Of a DNA stretch of 64,000 bases, positions 53,803-64,000 are shown piece after piece. Position 1 is the stretch's first letter. Every line of letters begins with the position of its first letter. A program made the translations under genes and the position numbers. The notes below the pieces were generated by a model. The model was not told the origin of the DNA. It worked only from the letters and a program-made list of their open reading frames with translations, and searched no databases. The stretch comes from Lotus japonicus (Eukaryota; Streptophyta; Magnoliopsida; Fabales; Fabaceae): NCBI RefSeq assembly GCF_012489685.1, contig NC_080043.1, positions 68,441,920-68,505,919 on the forward strand, given 5' to 3'.

Positions 53803-55825
53803 CAAGCAAGTGAGAAGAAATCACAAAACTCCACCATTTTCTCTCCTCAAACCCGCGAGCTTCACCAAGGAAGAAAGAAGAAGAGTTTTTGTTCATTTCT
53901 TGCTTGATCGTTGATTCGTTAGTTGCTGCTTCAAGGCTTCGAGGTATAGTCGCTAATCCTTACCTCTGATCGCTTTTTCCATAGCTTTTCTGTAGACTTT
54001 TCTGAGCTGATAGTTTTGAGGTTTTTGCAAAACTATCCTGAATATTTCATTTCTGATTCTAAACCTCTTCCTTATGTGCCCAAGATCACTTCTGCCGGAT
54101 TAGATTTTCCGTTATGCCGCCGGATTTCCGCCGGAATCAATTTTAGCCTTAAATACCCATTTTTGGAGTTTTTGGAGTAAAGCTTCAACCTTTATGCTGA
54201 AAATTATCGCCTTAGCTTAGTGCTAGTAGGATTAGTTGTCATAAACGTCGTTGGTGACGTCCCTGTCAAATTTGGTTTTTGGGATTTCAGTTTTGAAAAT
54301 TCTAAGTTAAAAATCATGACCAAAATACCCCTGCGACAGTTTTTGATCCGATAATTTTTCCGAGTTCAGAATACCCTTAGTTACGGCTAATGAAAGCATA
54401 GGAACCAAGTTTGATCGAAGAAAAATCGAATCCCACAATTGTGAAAAGTGGCCGAGCCCTATAGGGGAGGAGGAGGAAAATTCCTTTTTCGAAAACTTGT
54501 CCTTTCGCGCTAGATTATCATACCTCGGAGTATGTACTACTTCGAGTAACCCTAGTGTCTGTTGTTTGCTGAGTTTCCTATAGATTCTGATAGTATTTCT
54601 GTGGTTTTGCTCTAAAGGTGATTTTGAGGAATTCCCAGAGGAACAAGCCTTTGATTGTGAACAAGTGTTAGGAGATCGTCCTGGAGAATCTACAGGTGAG
54701 GGCTACTCACTGAATCCCTAGTTAATGCTTAGGGTCGATACTTTCGACTTGATTTACTGTTTATGCAATTGTTTGTGTTTGATTGGAAAAACGTTTTCTG
54801 AGGCTTCGGCTGACAATGTAGATGATGCATCTACTGAATGTTTTTGATGATTGACTTACATGCTACGTGCTATGTGGGTAATTTAGGATGTGTGGTGCAT
54901 GCCTTATATGCTAAGTGCTATGTGGTTATTGCTTAATATGTTGATACATGACATGTTGATTGATTGTGCTGAGTATTTATGCTTTGGTAATGAAATCTGA
55001 GATTCTGTATAGTGAGGATTGCGGGCAGGTCATGCCGATTTTATTTTGAGAGTTTTTGAGAAAGTTTGATAGGACGAACGAGGTTCGGGCCTTGTTTTTG
55101 TTAGTGGATCGAGACATTCTCTGGAAGTGATTTGGGATTGGGAGATCCTGAAAATGTATAAGATTTGCGATAAGACAAAAGGGAATCTATTTTATAAAGA
55201 AAACTCATAAGACCTTAAATAACCTCTAAATCTTTAAGTAATGATAACAACCTCGAAGGAAGGCATTGGAAGTCAAATCTTAGTTTTGGAAAACGAGAAG
55301 TGTCGTCGGATCCCAGTGTTGAGAAAGTTGAGAGGCTTTGAGTATGTAGATGTTGTTGTGCTGTTGGAGCAGCTATGTGTTGTTGGGCTATCTTGGGGAT
55401 AAGTCCGGGAAACCGTTAGTTTCCGAGAGTGTGATACTCTGTGCTCGTTGAGCAGTTTTGACCATCGGATTGAGATGAGTCGGATGATTTGGAGATCATC
55501 ATGAGTTACATGTGTTTTGTTGTGAAGAAGTGTCTTTTGTCGCAGAATCGACTTTACCTTAGGGTAAGCTTTTAGAGACTTTAATTTACCTAGAACACGT
55601 GGCGACATGTCGAGTGAGATTCGGAGACGTTGTTTGACTAATCATCCTGCATTCATGCAACATTAATGAGGTATTAACACAGGACGTACTCTGGACCTCG
55701 TCGGTTTCCAAAATGGTCATAAGACCCGGAATGCCGTGTAAGAGCGTTTGTAGACGACTCTTGTAGCAGACCGAAATGGCAGACCTACGGGTTTACTGCT
55801 GATCTGGCTACCTTGGTTTGGTTTA

Positions 55826-56040
55826 AGAGACACGCGGGCAGAAATGGTCCCACCGTTGCTGGTGCTAGGATTGACCCGTTGATGCCCATCCCAGAGGCAC
55901 GCGAGCGGAAATGGTCCCACCGTTGCTGGTGCTAGGATTGACTCGTTGTTGTCCATATCTTTGTTTGGTGTAAGAGGCACGCGGGCAGAAATGGTCCCAC
56001 CGTTGCTGGTGCTAGGATTGATCCGTTTGATGTCCATCCG
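55826..56040 (+). repeat. about 75-bp tandem triplication in the solo LTR
   Basis: Three units starting AGAGRCACGCG at about 55826, 55893 and 55973, each containing AAATGGTCCCACCGTTGCTG. The matching place in gypsy-2 (about 52368-52430) has one unit. Confidence 0.85.
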
Positions 56041-56338
56041 TTTCCGGATTGCATATTGGTTGACTGGGTTAACCTGCATATCATTTCATGCAACATGCAT
56101 ACTGACTTAATTGATTAGTGTGTGTGATACTTGTTAATTCTATTTGAGGCATGTTAACTGTGATTTACTGTCGTTTATGTAAATTGAGAAATATGCAACC
56201 CTAGGATGTTATCCCTAGCTATAAGCCTAAGTGGCTATTCTCTTATCTATATCTATGGGTGATATTATTTACATAATTCTTTGGAGTTGACCCTCGCGTC
56301 TTCTGTGTGTGCTTTGGCGGACAAACGCCCTTTGTCAG

Positions 56339-56455
56339 ATGCCTTTGGCGGGCTGGTTCACGACAGTTCACCCTTCGGGGGGAACTAGAGTTGAGATGCT
56401 GGAACAGGAGCGCATCGCGGTAGCGAGAGGAGGACGGATGGTGTGCATAGACTAG
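56339..56455 (+). pseudogene. LTR-encoded small protein, decayed copy in solo LTR
   Basis: Starts at the ATG after TTTGTCAG as in gypsy-2 but reads MPLAGWFTTVHPSGG. The middle of the protein is deleted, it rejoins near the ERIAVA block, and it ends at TAG 56453-56455 where gypsy-2 has Leu. Confidence 0.5.
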
Positions 56456-56989
56456 GTCGTTCTGGATTTCGAATTCGGACGACGATCATGCTAGCATGTA
56501 GGTTTTAGTGCTGGTGTGAGCTTCTTGAGATGGGATTAGTGTAGGAGTAGAGTCTTAGCTCTGAACATCATTTGTTTCTTTGGGGACAGGGTAGTTTCCC
56601 ACCTATAGCTTTTTGTGTGGTTTCCTTACGGGAATCACAGAGAGTTGGTTGGACTTAGGAGGTCTTATTTTCAGGCCATTGGGTCAGCTTATTCTCAGTT
56701 TTGAGGGATAGTGTTGCTGACACTTACCTTTACATTTGGTTTGTACATATTGCCTACGGGCGCTACACTTTTCTTTCCGTCACTGGAGGTTGCTCGTGAC
56801 GAGGTTGCTACTTACAGCGGAGGCTGTTATATATATTGCATATTAGTTTTATTGCTTTTCGCATTTGGGTTTTATTTAATTCAGTCTTGTCTTAGTTATT
56901 ATCAAAAAAAAATATATTCACGTTTTTCCGCATTAAGTTTACTTTTGGTTACTAAAGTGACGCCACCGAAATCGGGGTGTTACACTAAG

Positions 56990-57100
56990 CCCGTGAGTCC
57001 AGCATCGGAGCGCATTGCGGTTGCGAGTGGAGGACGGATAGGGTTGGTAGACTTAGTCGTTCTGGATTCTGATTCAGACGACGATCATGCTAGCACGTAG
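56990..57100 (+). pseudogene. LTR-encoded small protein, gypsy-2, C-terminal part
   Basis: Continuation of the frame broken at 53087: SERIAVASGGRIGLVDLVV followed by the acidic end and stop at 57100. The phase matches once one CTAAG copy is removed. Confidence 0.48.
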
Positions 57101-57591
57101 GTTTAGTGCTGGTGTGAGCTCCTCGAGTTAGGATTAGTGTAGGAGTAGAGTTTTAGCTCTGACAGTCTTTGCTTCATTTGTTTCTTGGGGACAGGGTAGT
57201 TCCGCCTATAGCTTTTTGTGTGGTTTCTTTACGGGAATCACAGAGAGTTGGTTGGACTTAGGAGGTCTTATTTTCAGACCATTGGGTCAGCTTATTCTCA
57301 GTTTTGAGGGATGGTGTTGCGGACACTTCACCCTTTTCATTTGGTTTGTACATATTGCCTACGGGCGCTACTCTTTTCTTTCCGTCACTGGAGGTTACTC
57401 GAGACGAGGTTGCTACTTACAGCGGGGGCTGTTATATATATTGTATATTAGTTTTATTGCTTTTCGCATTTGGGTTGTATTTAATTTAGTCTTGTCTTAG
57501 TTATTATCAAAAAAAAAATATTCACGTTTTTCCGCATTAAGTTTACTTTTGGTTACTAAAGTGACGCCACCGAAATCGGGGTGTTACATTG

Positions 57592-57603
57592 TGGTATCAG
57601 AGC
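57592..57603 (+). promoter_or_regulatory. primer-binding site, gypsy-2
   Basis: TGGTATCAGAGC, three bases past the LTR end, complementary to initiator tRNA-Met. Confidence 0.92.
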
Positions 57604-57800
57604 ACGGTCGAGTCTTTCGGGAGTTGTTGGGGAATAGGTCTTCTGTGCTAGGTTGTGTGACTCTGCAAAGAGTGAAAATTGATTGTCTGTCAGCGATTTT
57701 TCGCTTAGAATTGATTGAAGTTATTGCTTAATCATATTGTATAGTGATGCTAGATGCTATCTTATGATGAGTACTGACTGTTTGCTTCCTTTAACAGAAC
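57604..57800 (+). other. gypsy-2 internal leader
   Basis: About 200 bp before gag. The first 100 bp or so are almost the same as in gypsy-1 (GGGAATAGGTCTTCTGTGCT, then GTGACTCTGCAAAGAGTG), although the LTRs of the two elements are much more diverged. This suggests a conserved packaging or priming element. Confidence 0.65.
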
Positions 57801-60800
57801 ATGGTGAATACCAATCAGTTAGCTGAGATGATGGCCACTATGGCCCAAGCGGTAACAGCGCAGGCAAACGATAATGCCATGAGGCGTGCTGTTGAAGAAG
57901 CACGTGAACAGCATCAGCGCCAGAGGGAAGTAACTCTGGACCAGAACAAAGGTCTCAATGATTTTAGGAGGCAAAACCCACCAAAGTTCTCTGGTGGTAC
58001 TGACCCAGACGCAGCGGATCTCTGGATCCAGGAAGTCGAGAAGATATTCGGCGTTCTGCAGACAGTTGAGGGTGCCAAAGTGGGCGTGGCGACTTACCTA
58101 TTGCTCGGTGATGCTGAGTACTGGTGGAAGGGCACCAGGGGGATCATGGAAGCCAACCATGAGGAGATAAACTGGAACTCTTTCCGGACCGCATTCTTGG
58201 AGAAGTATTTTCCAACAAGTGCCCGGGATGAGAGGGAGACGCAGTTTCTGACACTCCGTCAGGGAGGTATGTCTGTACCGGAATTTGCTTCGAAGCTGGA
58301 ATCCTTTAATGATCACGTGGATGAGCGCTACATGTGCAAGCGCTTTGTTAACGGACTGAGGCCGGATATTGAGGACTCAGTGAGGCCACTGGGAATCATG
58401 CGATTCCAATCTTTGGTTGAGAAGGCCACGAAGGTGGAACTGATGAAGAACCGGAGGCTAAACCGGGCTGGAACTGGAGGGCCGATGAGGTCGGGCTCTC
58501 AGAATATTCAGAACAGAGGGAGGTTTCAGAACAGGAGGCCGTATCAGCATCCTGCTGGTAGAGGGTTTGCCTCGGGATCTTACAGACCCATGGTGGGTGC
58601 TGCTGGTGGTTCTGGAGGTCAGACTCAGAACAGGGAGCTGACTTGCTTCAAGTGTGGGAAGCCGGGGCACTTTGCTCGCGCTTGTCCCGACACGAGACCT
58701 CAATGCTTTAATTGTAACAAGTTGGGGCATACTGCTGCTCAGTGCAGGGCACCAAAGGCGGAACCGACCGTCAACACTGCTAGAGGAAAGCGTCCTGCTG
58801 CAAAGGCGAGAGTCTACACCATGGATGGTGAAGATGCTGAGGGGGTCGATGGACTGATTAGAGGCGACTGCGAGATTGACGGTAATCTCCTATCTGTACT
58901 TTTTGATTCGGGTGCAACGCATTCATTTATCTCTAAGGAATGTGCGATCAGATTAAGACTTCCTATTACTGCTTTAAGCTTCGATCTTATAGTTACCACT
59001 CCTGCCAAGACTCTACTTGCTAATACAGCATGTATGTACTGTTCGATAACCTATAACAATAGAGTCTACCATGCTAACCTAGTATGCCTAACTCTTAAGA
59101 ACCTAGATATTATCCTAGGAATGGATTGGTTGTCCCGCTATCATTGTCTTTTGGACTGCAACCGAAAGAGAGTGGTATTTCCTGATTCAGATCTTTCCAA
59201 GTATTTATCTGCCAAACACATTAGCGTCTCTTTGAACGAGGGATCTCAAGAGTATACCGTTTTTCTGAGCTTGGAGAGTAAAGGGAATCCGGAAGTTGAT
59301 TTTATTCCAGTGGTGAGAGACTTCACGGATGTTTTTCCTGGCGATGTACCTGGACTGCCGCCTGTACGCGACATTGAGTTTGCTATAGACATCGTACCGG
59401 GAACAGGGCCGATTTCGATTGCACCATATCGTATGGCACCTGCGGAGCTAGTGGAATTGAAGTCCCAACTAGAAGATCTTTTGTCGAAGGGATTTATCCG
59501 ACCAAGCGTTTCACCTTGGGGAGCGCCAGTCTTATTAGTGAAGAAGAAGGACGGGACATCGAGATTGTGTATCGACTACCGACAACTGAACAAAGTAACC
59601 GTCAAGAATAGGTATCCGTTACCTAGAATTGATGATTTGATGGATCAACTGCGAGGAGCTGCAATATTCTCAAAGATCGATCTGAAGTCGGGTTATCATC
59701 AAATCAGAGTCAAGACCGAGGATGTTCAGAAGACGGCATTCAGAACCCGTTATGGACACTATGAGTATTTAGTGATGCCATTTGGGGTGACAAACGCACC
59801 TGCGATATTCATGGATTACATGAATAGGACGTTCCATACATTCTTGGATCGATTCGTCGTGGTGTTTATCGACGATATTCTGATCTACTCAAAGAATGCT
59901 GAGGACCATGAGGAGCACTTGCGACAAGTTTTACAAGTGCTGAGGAAGAAGGAGTTGTATGCCAATCCTTCTAAGTGCGAATTTTGGCTCGAAGAGGTAA
60001 AATTCTTAGGCCATGTGATCTCTAAGGAGGGTATAGTTGTGGACCCAGCAAAGGTAGAGACCGTATTATCTTGGGAACGGCCAAAGACAGTGACTGAGAT
60101 CAGGAGTTTCGTTGGTTTGGCGGGATACTATCACCGTTTCATCGAGAATTTCGCGAAGATTGTTGGACCGTTGACTCAACTTACGAGGAAGGACCAACCT
60201 TTTGCATGGACTGAAGCGTGCGAAACTAGTTTTCAGACGATGAAGGAACGGTTGACGACGTCACCTGTACTCGTCTTACCGCAACCGGAGGAACCTTATG
60301 AGGTCTACTGTGATGCTTCGCATCAAGGTTTGGGATGTGTGCTGATGCAACATCGGAAGGTAGTTGCTTATGCTTCAAGACAACTGAAGGTTCATGAGAA
60401 GAATTATCCAACTCATGACTTAGAGCTAGCTGCCATCGTATTTGCACTGAAGATTTGGAGACATCACTTATATGGATGCAATTTCACCATATTCAGTGAT
60501 CATAAGAGCTTGAAGTACTTGTTTGAGCAGAAGGAGCTGAACATGAGACAGCGTCGGTGGATGGAATTTCTCAAAGATTATGAGTTTACTCTGCAATATC
60601 ATCCTGGAAAGGCGAACGTTGTTGCTGATGCCTTGAGCAGGAAGATGCATATCTCGTCGATGATGGTGAAAGAGCTGCAATTGCTGGAACAATTTAGAGA
60701 TTTGAGCTTGGATGTGAGATTATCCGAGGGAGAACTGAAGTTTGGAATGATCAGAATTACCAATGGATTGATGGAAGAAATCCGAGACCAACAGTTACAA

Positions 60801-62198
60801 GATGAGTTTCTGCTCGAGAAAAGGAATTTGGTAAGTCAAGGTAAAGACCCGGAGTTCAAGATAGGAAATGACAATATCCTACGGTGTAAGGATAGGGTTT
60901 GCGTACCTAACAACCCTGACTTGAGGAGGTTGATTATGGATGAGGGTCACAAGAGCAAGTTAAGCATTCATCCTGGAATGAAAAAGATGTACCAAGACTT
61001 GAAGGTGAATTTTTGGTGGCCAGGAATGAAAAGACAAGTGGCTGAGTATGTAGCTGCATGTTTGACATGTCAGAAGGCAAAGGTGGAGCATCAGAAGTCT
61101 TCGGGTATGCTGCAAAGCTTGGATGTGCCAGAATGGAAATGGGATAGCATATCGATGGATTTCGTCGTGGCTTTGCCAAGAACTCAGAAGGGATACGATT
61201 CTATTTGGGTAATCGTGGATCGACTGACAAAGTCGGCTCATTTCGTACCTGTGAGAACTACGTACAACGTGGAGAAATTATCAGAAATTTATATATCCGA
61301 GATTGTATGACTTCATGGAGTACCGACCAGTATTGTTTCCGATCGAGACCCAAAGTTTACATCACATTTCTGGGGAGCTCTTCAAGAGGCTTTGGGAACG
61401 AGGCTGAGACTAAGTTCTGCTTATCATCCACAGACTGATGGACAGACTGAGAGGACAATCCAGTCATTGGAGGATTTGCTACGCGCTTGCGTGTTAGACA
61501 ACAAGGGCAGTTGGGATACCTTATTACCATTGATTGAGTTCACATACAACAACAGTTTTCATACGAGCATTGGTATGGCACCGTATGAGGCTTTGTATGG
61601 CCGCAAGTGTAGGACACCTCTATGTTGGTATAAAAATGGAGAAAATCTGTTAGTAGGACCGGAACTTCTGCAACAGACAACTGAGAAGATCAAGCAGATC
61701 AGAGAAAAGATGAAGACTTCTCAGAGTAGACAAAAGAGTTATACCGATCAAAGGCGCAGAACTCTGGAATTCGAAGAAGGAGACCATGTATTTCTGAGAG
61801 TTACTCAGACGACAGGAGTTGGTCGAGCAATCAAGTCAAAGAAGCTTACGCCCAAGTTTATTGGACCTTATCAGATCACTCGTCGAATTGGACCAGTCGC
61901 TTATCAGATTGCACTACCTCCATTTCTATCGAACATTCATTACGTATTCCACGTGTCACAACTGAGGAAATATACTGCGGATCCGACTCATGTTATCGAG
62001 CTGGATGACATTGAGTTGAAGGATGATTTGTCTTTCGAGACACCGCCAATTAGCATTGGTGACACCAGGATAAAACAGTTGAGAGGGAAGGAGATCGAGT
62101 TGGTGAAAGTCATTTGGAACAAAGACACCGGCGATGCGACATGGGAACTGAAGGAGAAGATTCAAGAACAGTATCCAGAACTTTTTACTAACCCTTAA
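57801..62198 (+). pseudogene. gypsy-2 gag-pol polyprotein with one in-frame TGA
   Basis: One continuous frame of 1,465 codons plus stop from ATG 57801, interrupted only by TGA at 61308-61310 (codon 1170, probably a decayed CGA). Domains: retrotransposon gag with FLEKYFP near residue 140; two CCHC knuckles from residues 282 and 302; protease FDSGAT (Asp 369); RT with FIDD at 689-692; RNase H with Asp 838; integrase HHCC zinc at 1050-1090, Asp 1120, Asp in SDRDPKF at 1183 and Glu in QTERT at 1217; and a chromodomain-like tail (about 1410-1462). The stop falls between the first and second integrase catalytic residues, removing the rest of the catalytic core and the chromatin-targeting tail. Gag to RNase H could still be made. 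Confidence 0.93.
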
Positions 62199-62213
62199 GT
62201 TTCGAGGTCGAAA

Positions 62214-62235
62214 CTTTCTTTTTGGAGGGTAGTAA
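62214..62235 (+). promoter_or_regulatory. polypurine tract, gypsy-2
   Basis: TTTTTGGAGGGTAGTAA immediately before the 3' LTR, like that of gypsy-1. Confidence 0.72.
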
Positions 62236-64000
62236 TGTAAGGCCCAAGTTTTTAAACTTATGCCAAGTAAATAGAATCCTATTCACGATTAGGGTTGATG
62301 TATCGTGAAGGGAAACCTGAACTAGAGTTTACCAAATGAAATAAATTTATGAAGGAGAAAGTTCAGGAAAAGTCTGAGGATTGTATTGAAGTCGATAAAA
62401 GTTATAGCACGATCGTTATACGCTTAAACCTAGGTCAGAAACCCTAGAATATAGCTAGTTTTCACTTATAGGCACGATGGAAGTTAATTCCAAAAATCTT
62501 CAGAGAAATGTTAGAATTCCTCTTTTTCCATATATCACAATCGTTCGAGGCGAAACTATAGAATCTACGAACGTCCGATTCCAATCATCGGAAGTTTGCC
62601 GAAACTGAAACCCTGGTATTTCAAAACCCTAGAATCACTCGACAATGAAGACTTTTTCTATTCAGAGCTTCAAATGAAGATTCTACACGCGTACACCCAT
62701 TTCTCTTGATGATTTCAATCTTTCTTCAGAAGGAAGTTTTCTATTCCGACATCCGATGCAAAAAGCAACTTATCGGGTAAAATAGTTTTATACCGATTAT
62801 GCATTAGTCGCCAAAAATACAAGGAGACCTCTTTATAGTTTTGGAATTCTTTTGCCAAAACATATCTTAGAATTCATGGAGAATGAAGCCAGAAAAATCA
62901 GATTCGCGAAACTTTCATTTTACCGCGTTTTGCCAACCTCTATATATAGCCAAGAAATGAGAAAAAAACACAAAACCATACCCATTTTCTTTCTCAAAGC
63001 CGTGAGTTTCACAAGGGAAGGAGGAGGAGAGATTTTCTTCATTTCTTGCTTGATCGTCGATCAATCAGTTGCTGCTTCAAGGTTTCGAGGTATAGTCGCT
63101 AATCCTTACCTCTGATCGCTTTTTCCATAGCTTTTCTGTAGACTTTTCTGAGCTGATAGTTTTGAGGTTTTTGCAAAATTATCCTGAATATTTCATTTTT
63201 GATTCTAAACATCTTCCTTACATGCCCAAGATCACTTCTGCCGGATTAGATTTTCCGTTATGCCGCCGGATTTCCGCCGGAATCAATTTATGCCTTAAAT
63301 ACCCATTTTTGGAGTAAAGCTTCAACCTTTAGGCTGAAAACTATCGCCTTAGCTTAGTGCTAGTAGGATTAGTTGTCATAAACGTCGTTAGTAACGTCCC
63401 TGTCAAATTTGCTTTTTGGGATTTCAATTTTGAAATTCTAAGTTAAAAATCATGACCAAAATACCCCTGCGACAGTTTTTGATCTGATAATTTTTCCGAG
63501 TTTAGAATACCCTTAGTTACGGCTAATGATAGCATAGGAACCAAGTTTGATCGAAGAAAAATCGAATCCCACAATTGTGAAAAGTGGCCGAGCCCTATAG
63601 GGGAGGAGGAGGAAAATTCCTTTTTCGAAAACTTGTCCTTTCGCGCTAGATTATCGTACCTCGGAGTATGTATTACTTCGTGTAACCTTAGTGAGTATCG
63701 ATAGCTTAGTTTCCGATAGATTCTGATAGTATTCTGTGGTTTTACTTTAAAGGTGCTTTTGAGGATTTCCCTGAGGAACAACACTTTGATTGTGAGGAAA
63801 CGTTCGAAGATCATTCTGGAGAACCTACAGGTGAGGGCTTCTCACTGAATCTCTAGTTAATGCTTAGGGTCGATGCTTTCGACATTGTTTACTGTTTATG
63901 CACTTGTTTGTGTTTGATTGGAAAAATGTTTTCTGAGGCTTCGGCTGACAATGTAGATGGTTCATCTACTGACTGTTTTTGAGATTGACTTACATGCTAT
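62236..64000 (+). repeat. gypsy-2 3' LTR (partial, window edge)
   Basis: The first 1,765 bp match 49586-51350 of the 5' LTR. Ends at the window edge about 2.3 kb before the expected LTR end. Confidence 0.93.
62941..62949 (+). promoter_or_regulatory. TATA box, gypsy-2 3' LTR
   Basis: TATATATAG, same place as in the 5' LTR. Confidence 0.68.

Larger units (their letters stand above)
53088..56984 (+). mobile_element. solo LTR nested in gypsy-2 5' LTR
   Basis: TGTAAGGCCC...GTGTTACA, 3,897 bp, flanked by the perfect 5-bp duplication CTAAG (53083-53087 and 56985-56989). It is closely related to the gypsy-2 LTR (about 95% by eye at the start) but has its own indels and a tandem triplication at 55826-56040. 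With no internal region it is a solo LTR, formed after insertion by LTR-LTR recombination. Confidence 0.93.
49586..57588 (+). repeat. gypsy-2 5' LTR, interrupted by a solo LTR
   Basis: LTR sequence is 49586-53087 and 56990-57588; removing the nested LTR and one copy of CTAAG leaves about 4.1 kb. It carries a TATA box, a splice-donor-like site at 50440, hairpins at 51830-52045 and the small protein frame, which the nested LTR splits. Confidence 0.92.
49586..64000 (+). mobile_element. gypsy-2: Tekay/Del-type chromovirus, nearly intact (runs off right edge)
   Basis: 5' LTR 49586-57588 (interrupted), primer site 57592-57603, single gag-pol frame 57801-62198, polypurine tract, 3' LTR from 62236. 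The visible 1,765 bp of the 3' LTR match the 5' LTR with no difference found in long frames, at a constant offset of 12,650. The domain order gag, protease, RT, RNase H, integrase, chromodomain-like tail places it among chromoviruses. The insertion site is LTR A. It is a plausible protein source for gypsy-1-like elements, although this copy has one stop codon. Confidence 0.93.

Noticed and set aside
61310..61392. Apparent frameshift between two gypsy-2 pol frames
   Set aside because: Both parts are in the same phase (3,591 bases between the two start positions, divisible by three), so the break is a single in-frame TGA.

Overview
The window is plant nuclear DNA made almost entirely of nested transposable elements and integrated pararetrovirus (Caulimoviridae) sequence. 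The evidence is Ty3/gypsy elements of Tekay/Del chromovirus type with tRNA-iMet primer sites, a caulimovirid movement protein and polymerase, and a small non-autonomous hAT element. A flowering plant, probably a eudicot, is suggested; the species cannot be read from the sequence. No intact host gene, tRNA or rRNA was seen.

Layout. 1-3516: AT-rich DNA with a short TRIM-like LTR (365-442), an exactly 800-bp hAT-type element with an 8-bp target duplication (658-1457), and degenerate, internally duplicated gene-like fragments on the minus strand. 3517-45325: a minus-strand solo LTR flanked by AAGGT, split at its own TA microsatellite by a 38-kb endogenous pararetrovirus (EPRV) cluster (4280-42464). 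The cluster holds rearranged plus-strand copies (4280-7967 and 19283-25416), an inverted 5' half-genome with movement and coat regions (25433-29118, minus), then a head-to-tail array of 4,355-bp deleted units (29135-41648, minus), ending in an inverted stub (41650-42464) that forms an 815-bp hairpin. A young gypsy element ('gypsy-1', 7968-19282, TSD CCCTC) sits in the viral intergenic region; its 3,572-bp LTRs look identical although its polymerase is dead. 45326-46759: the other half of the degenerate host locus. 46760-49585: a truncated gypsy LTR ('LTR A'). 49586-64000: a second young element ('gypsy-2') with LTRs of about 4.1 kb. Its gag-pol frame is complete except for one TGA, and its 5' LTR is interrupted by a solo LTR (53088-56984, TSD CTAAG). 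The element runs off the right edge.

Order of events, read from the target duplications: the minus-strand solo LTR entered the degenerate locus; EPRV DNA entered its TA repeat; gypsy-1, of the same LTR family, entered the EPRV. Separately LTR A was hit by gypsy-2, whose 5' LTR was then hit by the element that left the solo LTR.

The most interesting signals are: (i) a small protein frame encoded inside the gypsy LTRs, alike in two diverged LTR families; (ii) arrays of short hairpins at the same relative place in four LTRs, whose arms change together while the loops stay constant; (iii) the tandem, primer-site-less EPRV units with an inverted filler at each junction; and (iv) the large inverted repeats in the EPRV cluster, which could yield double-stranded RNA.
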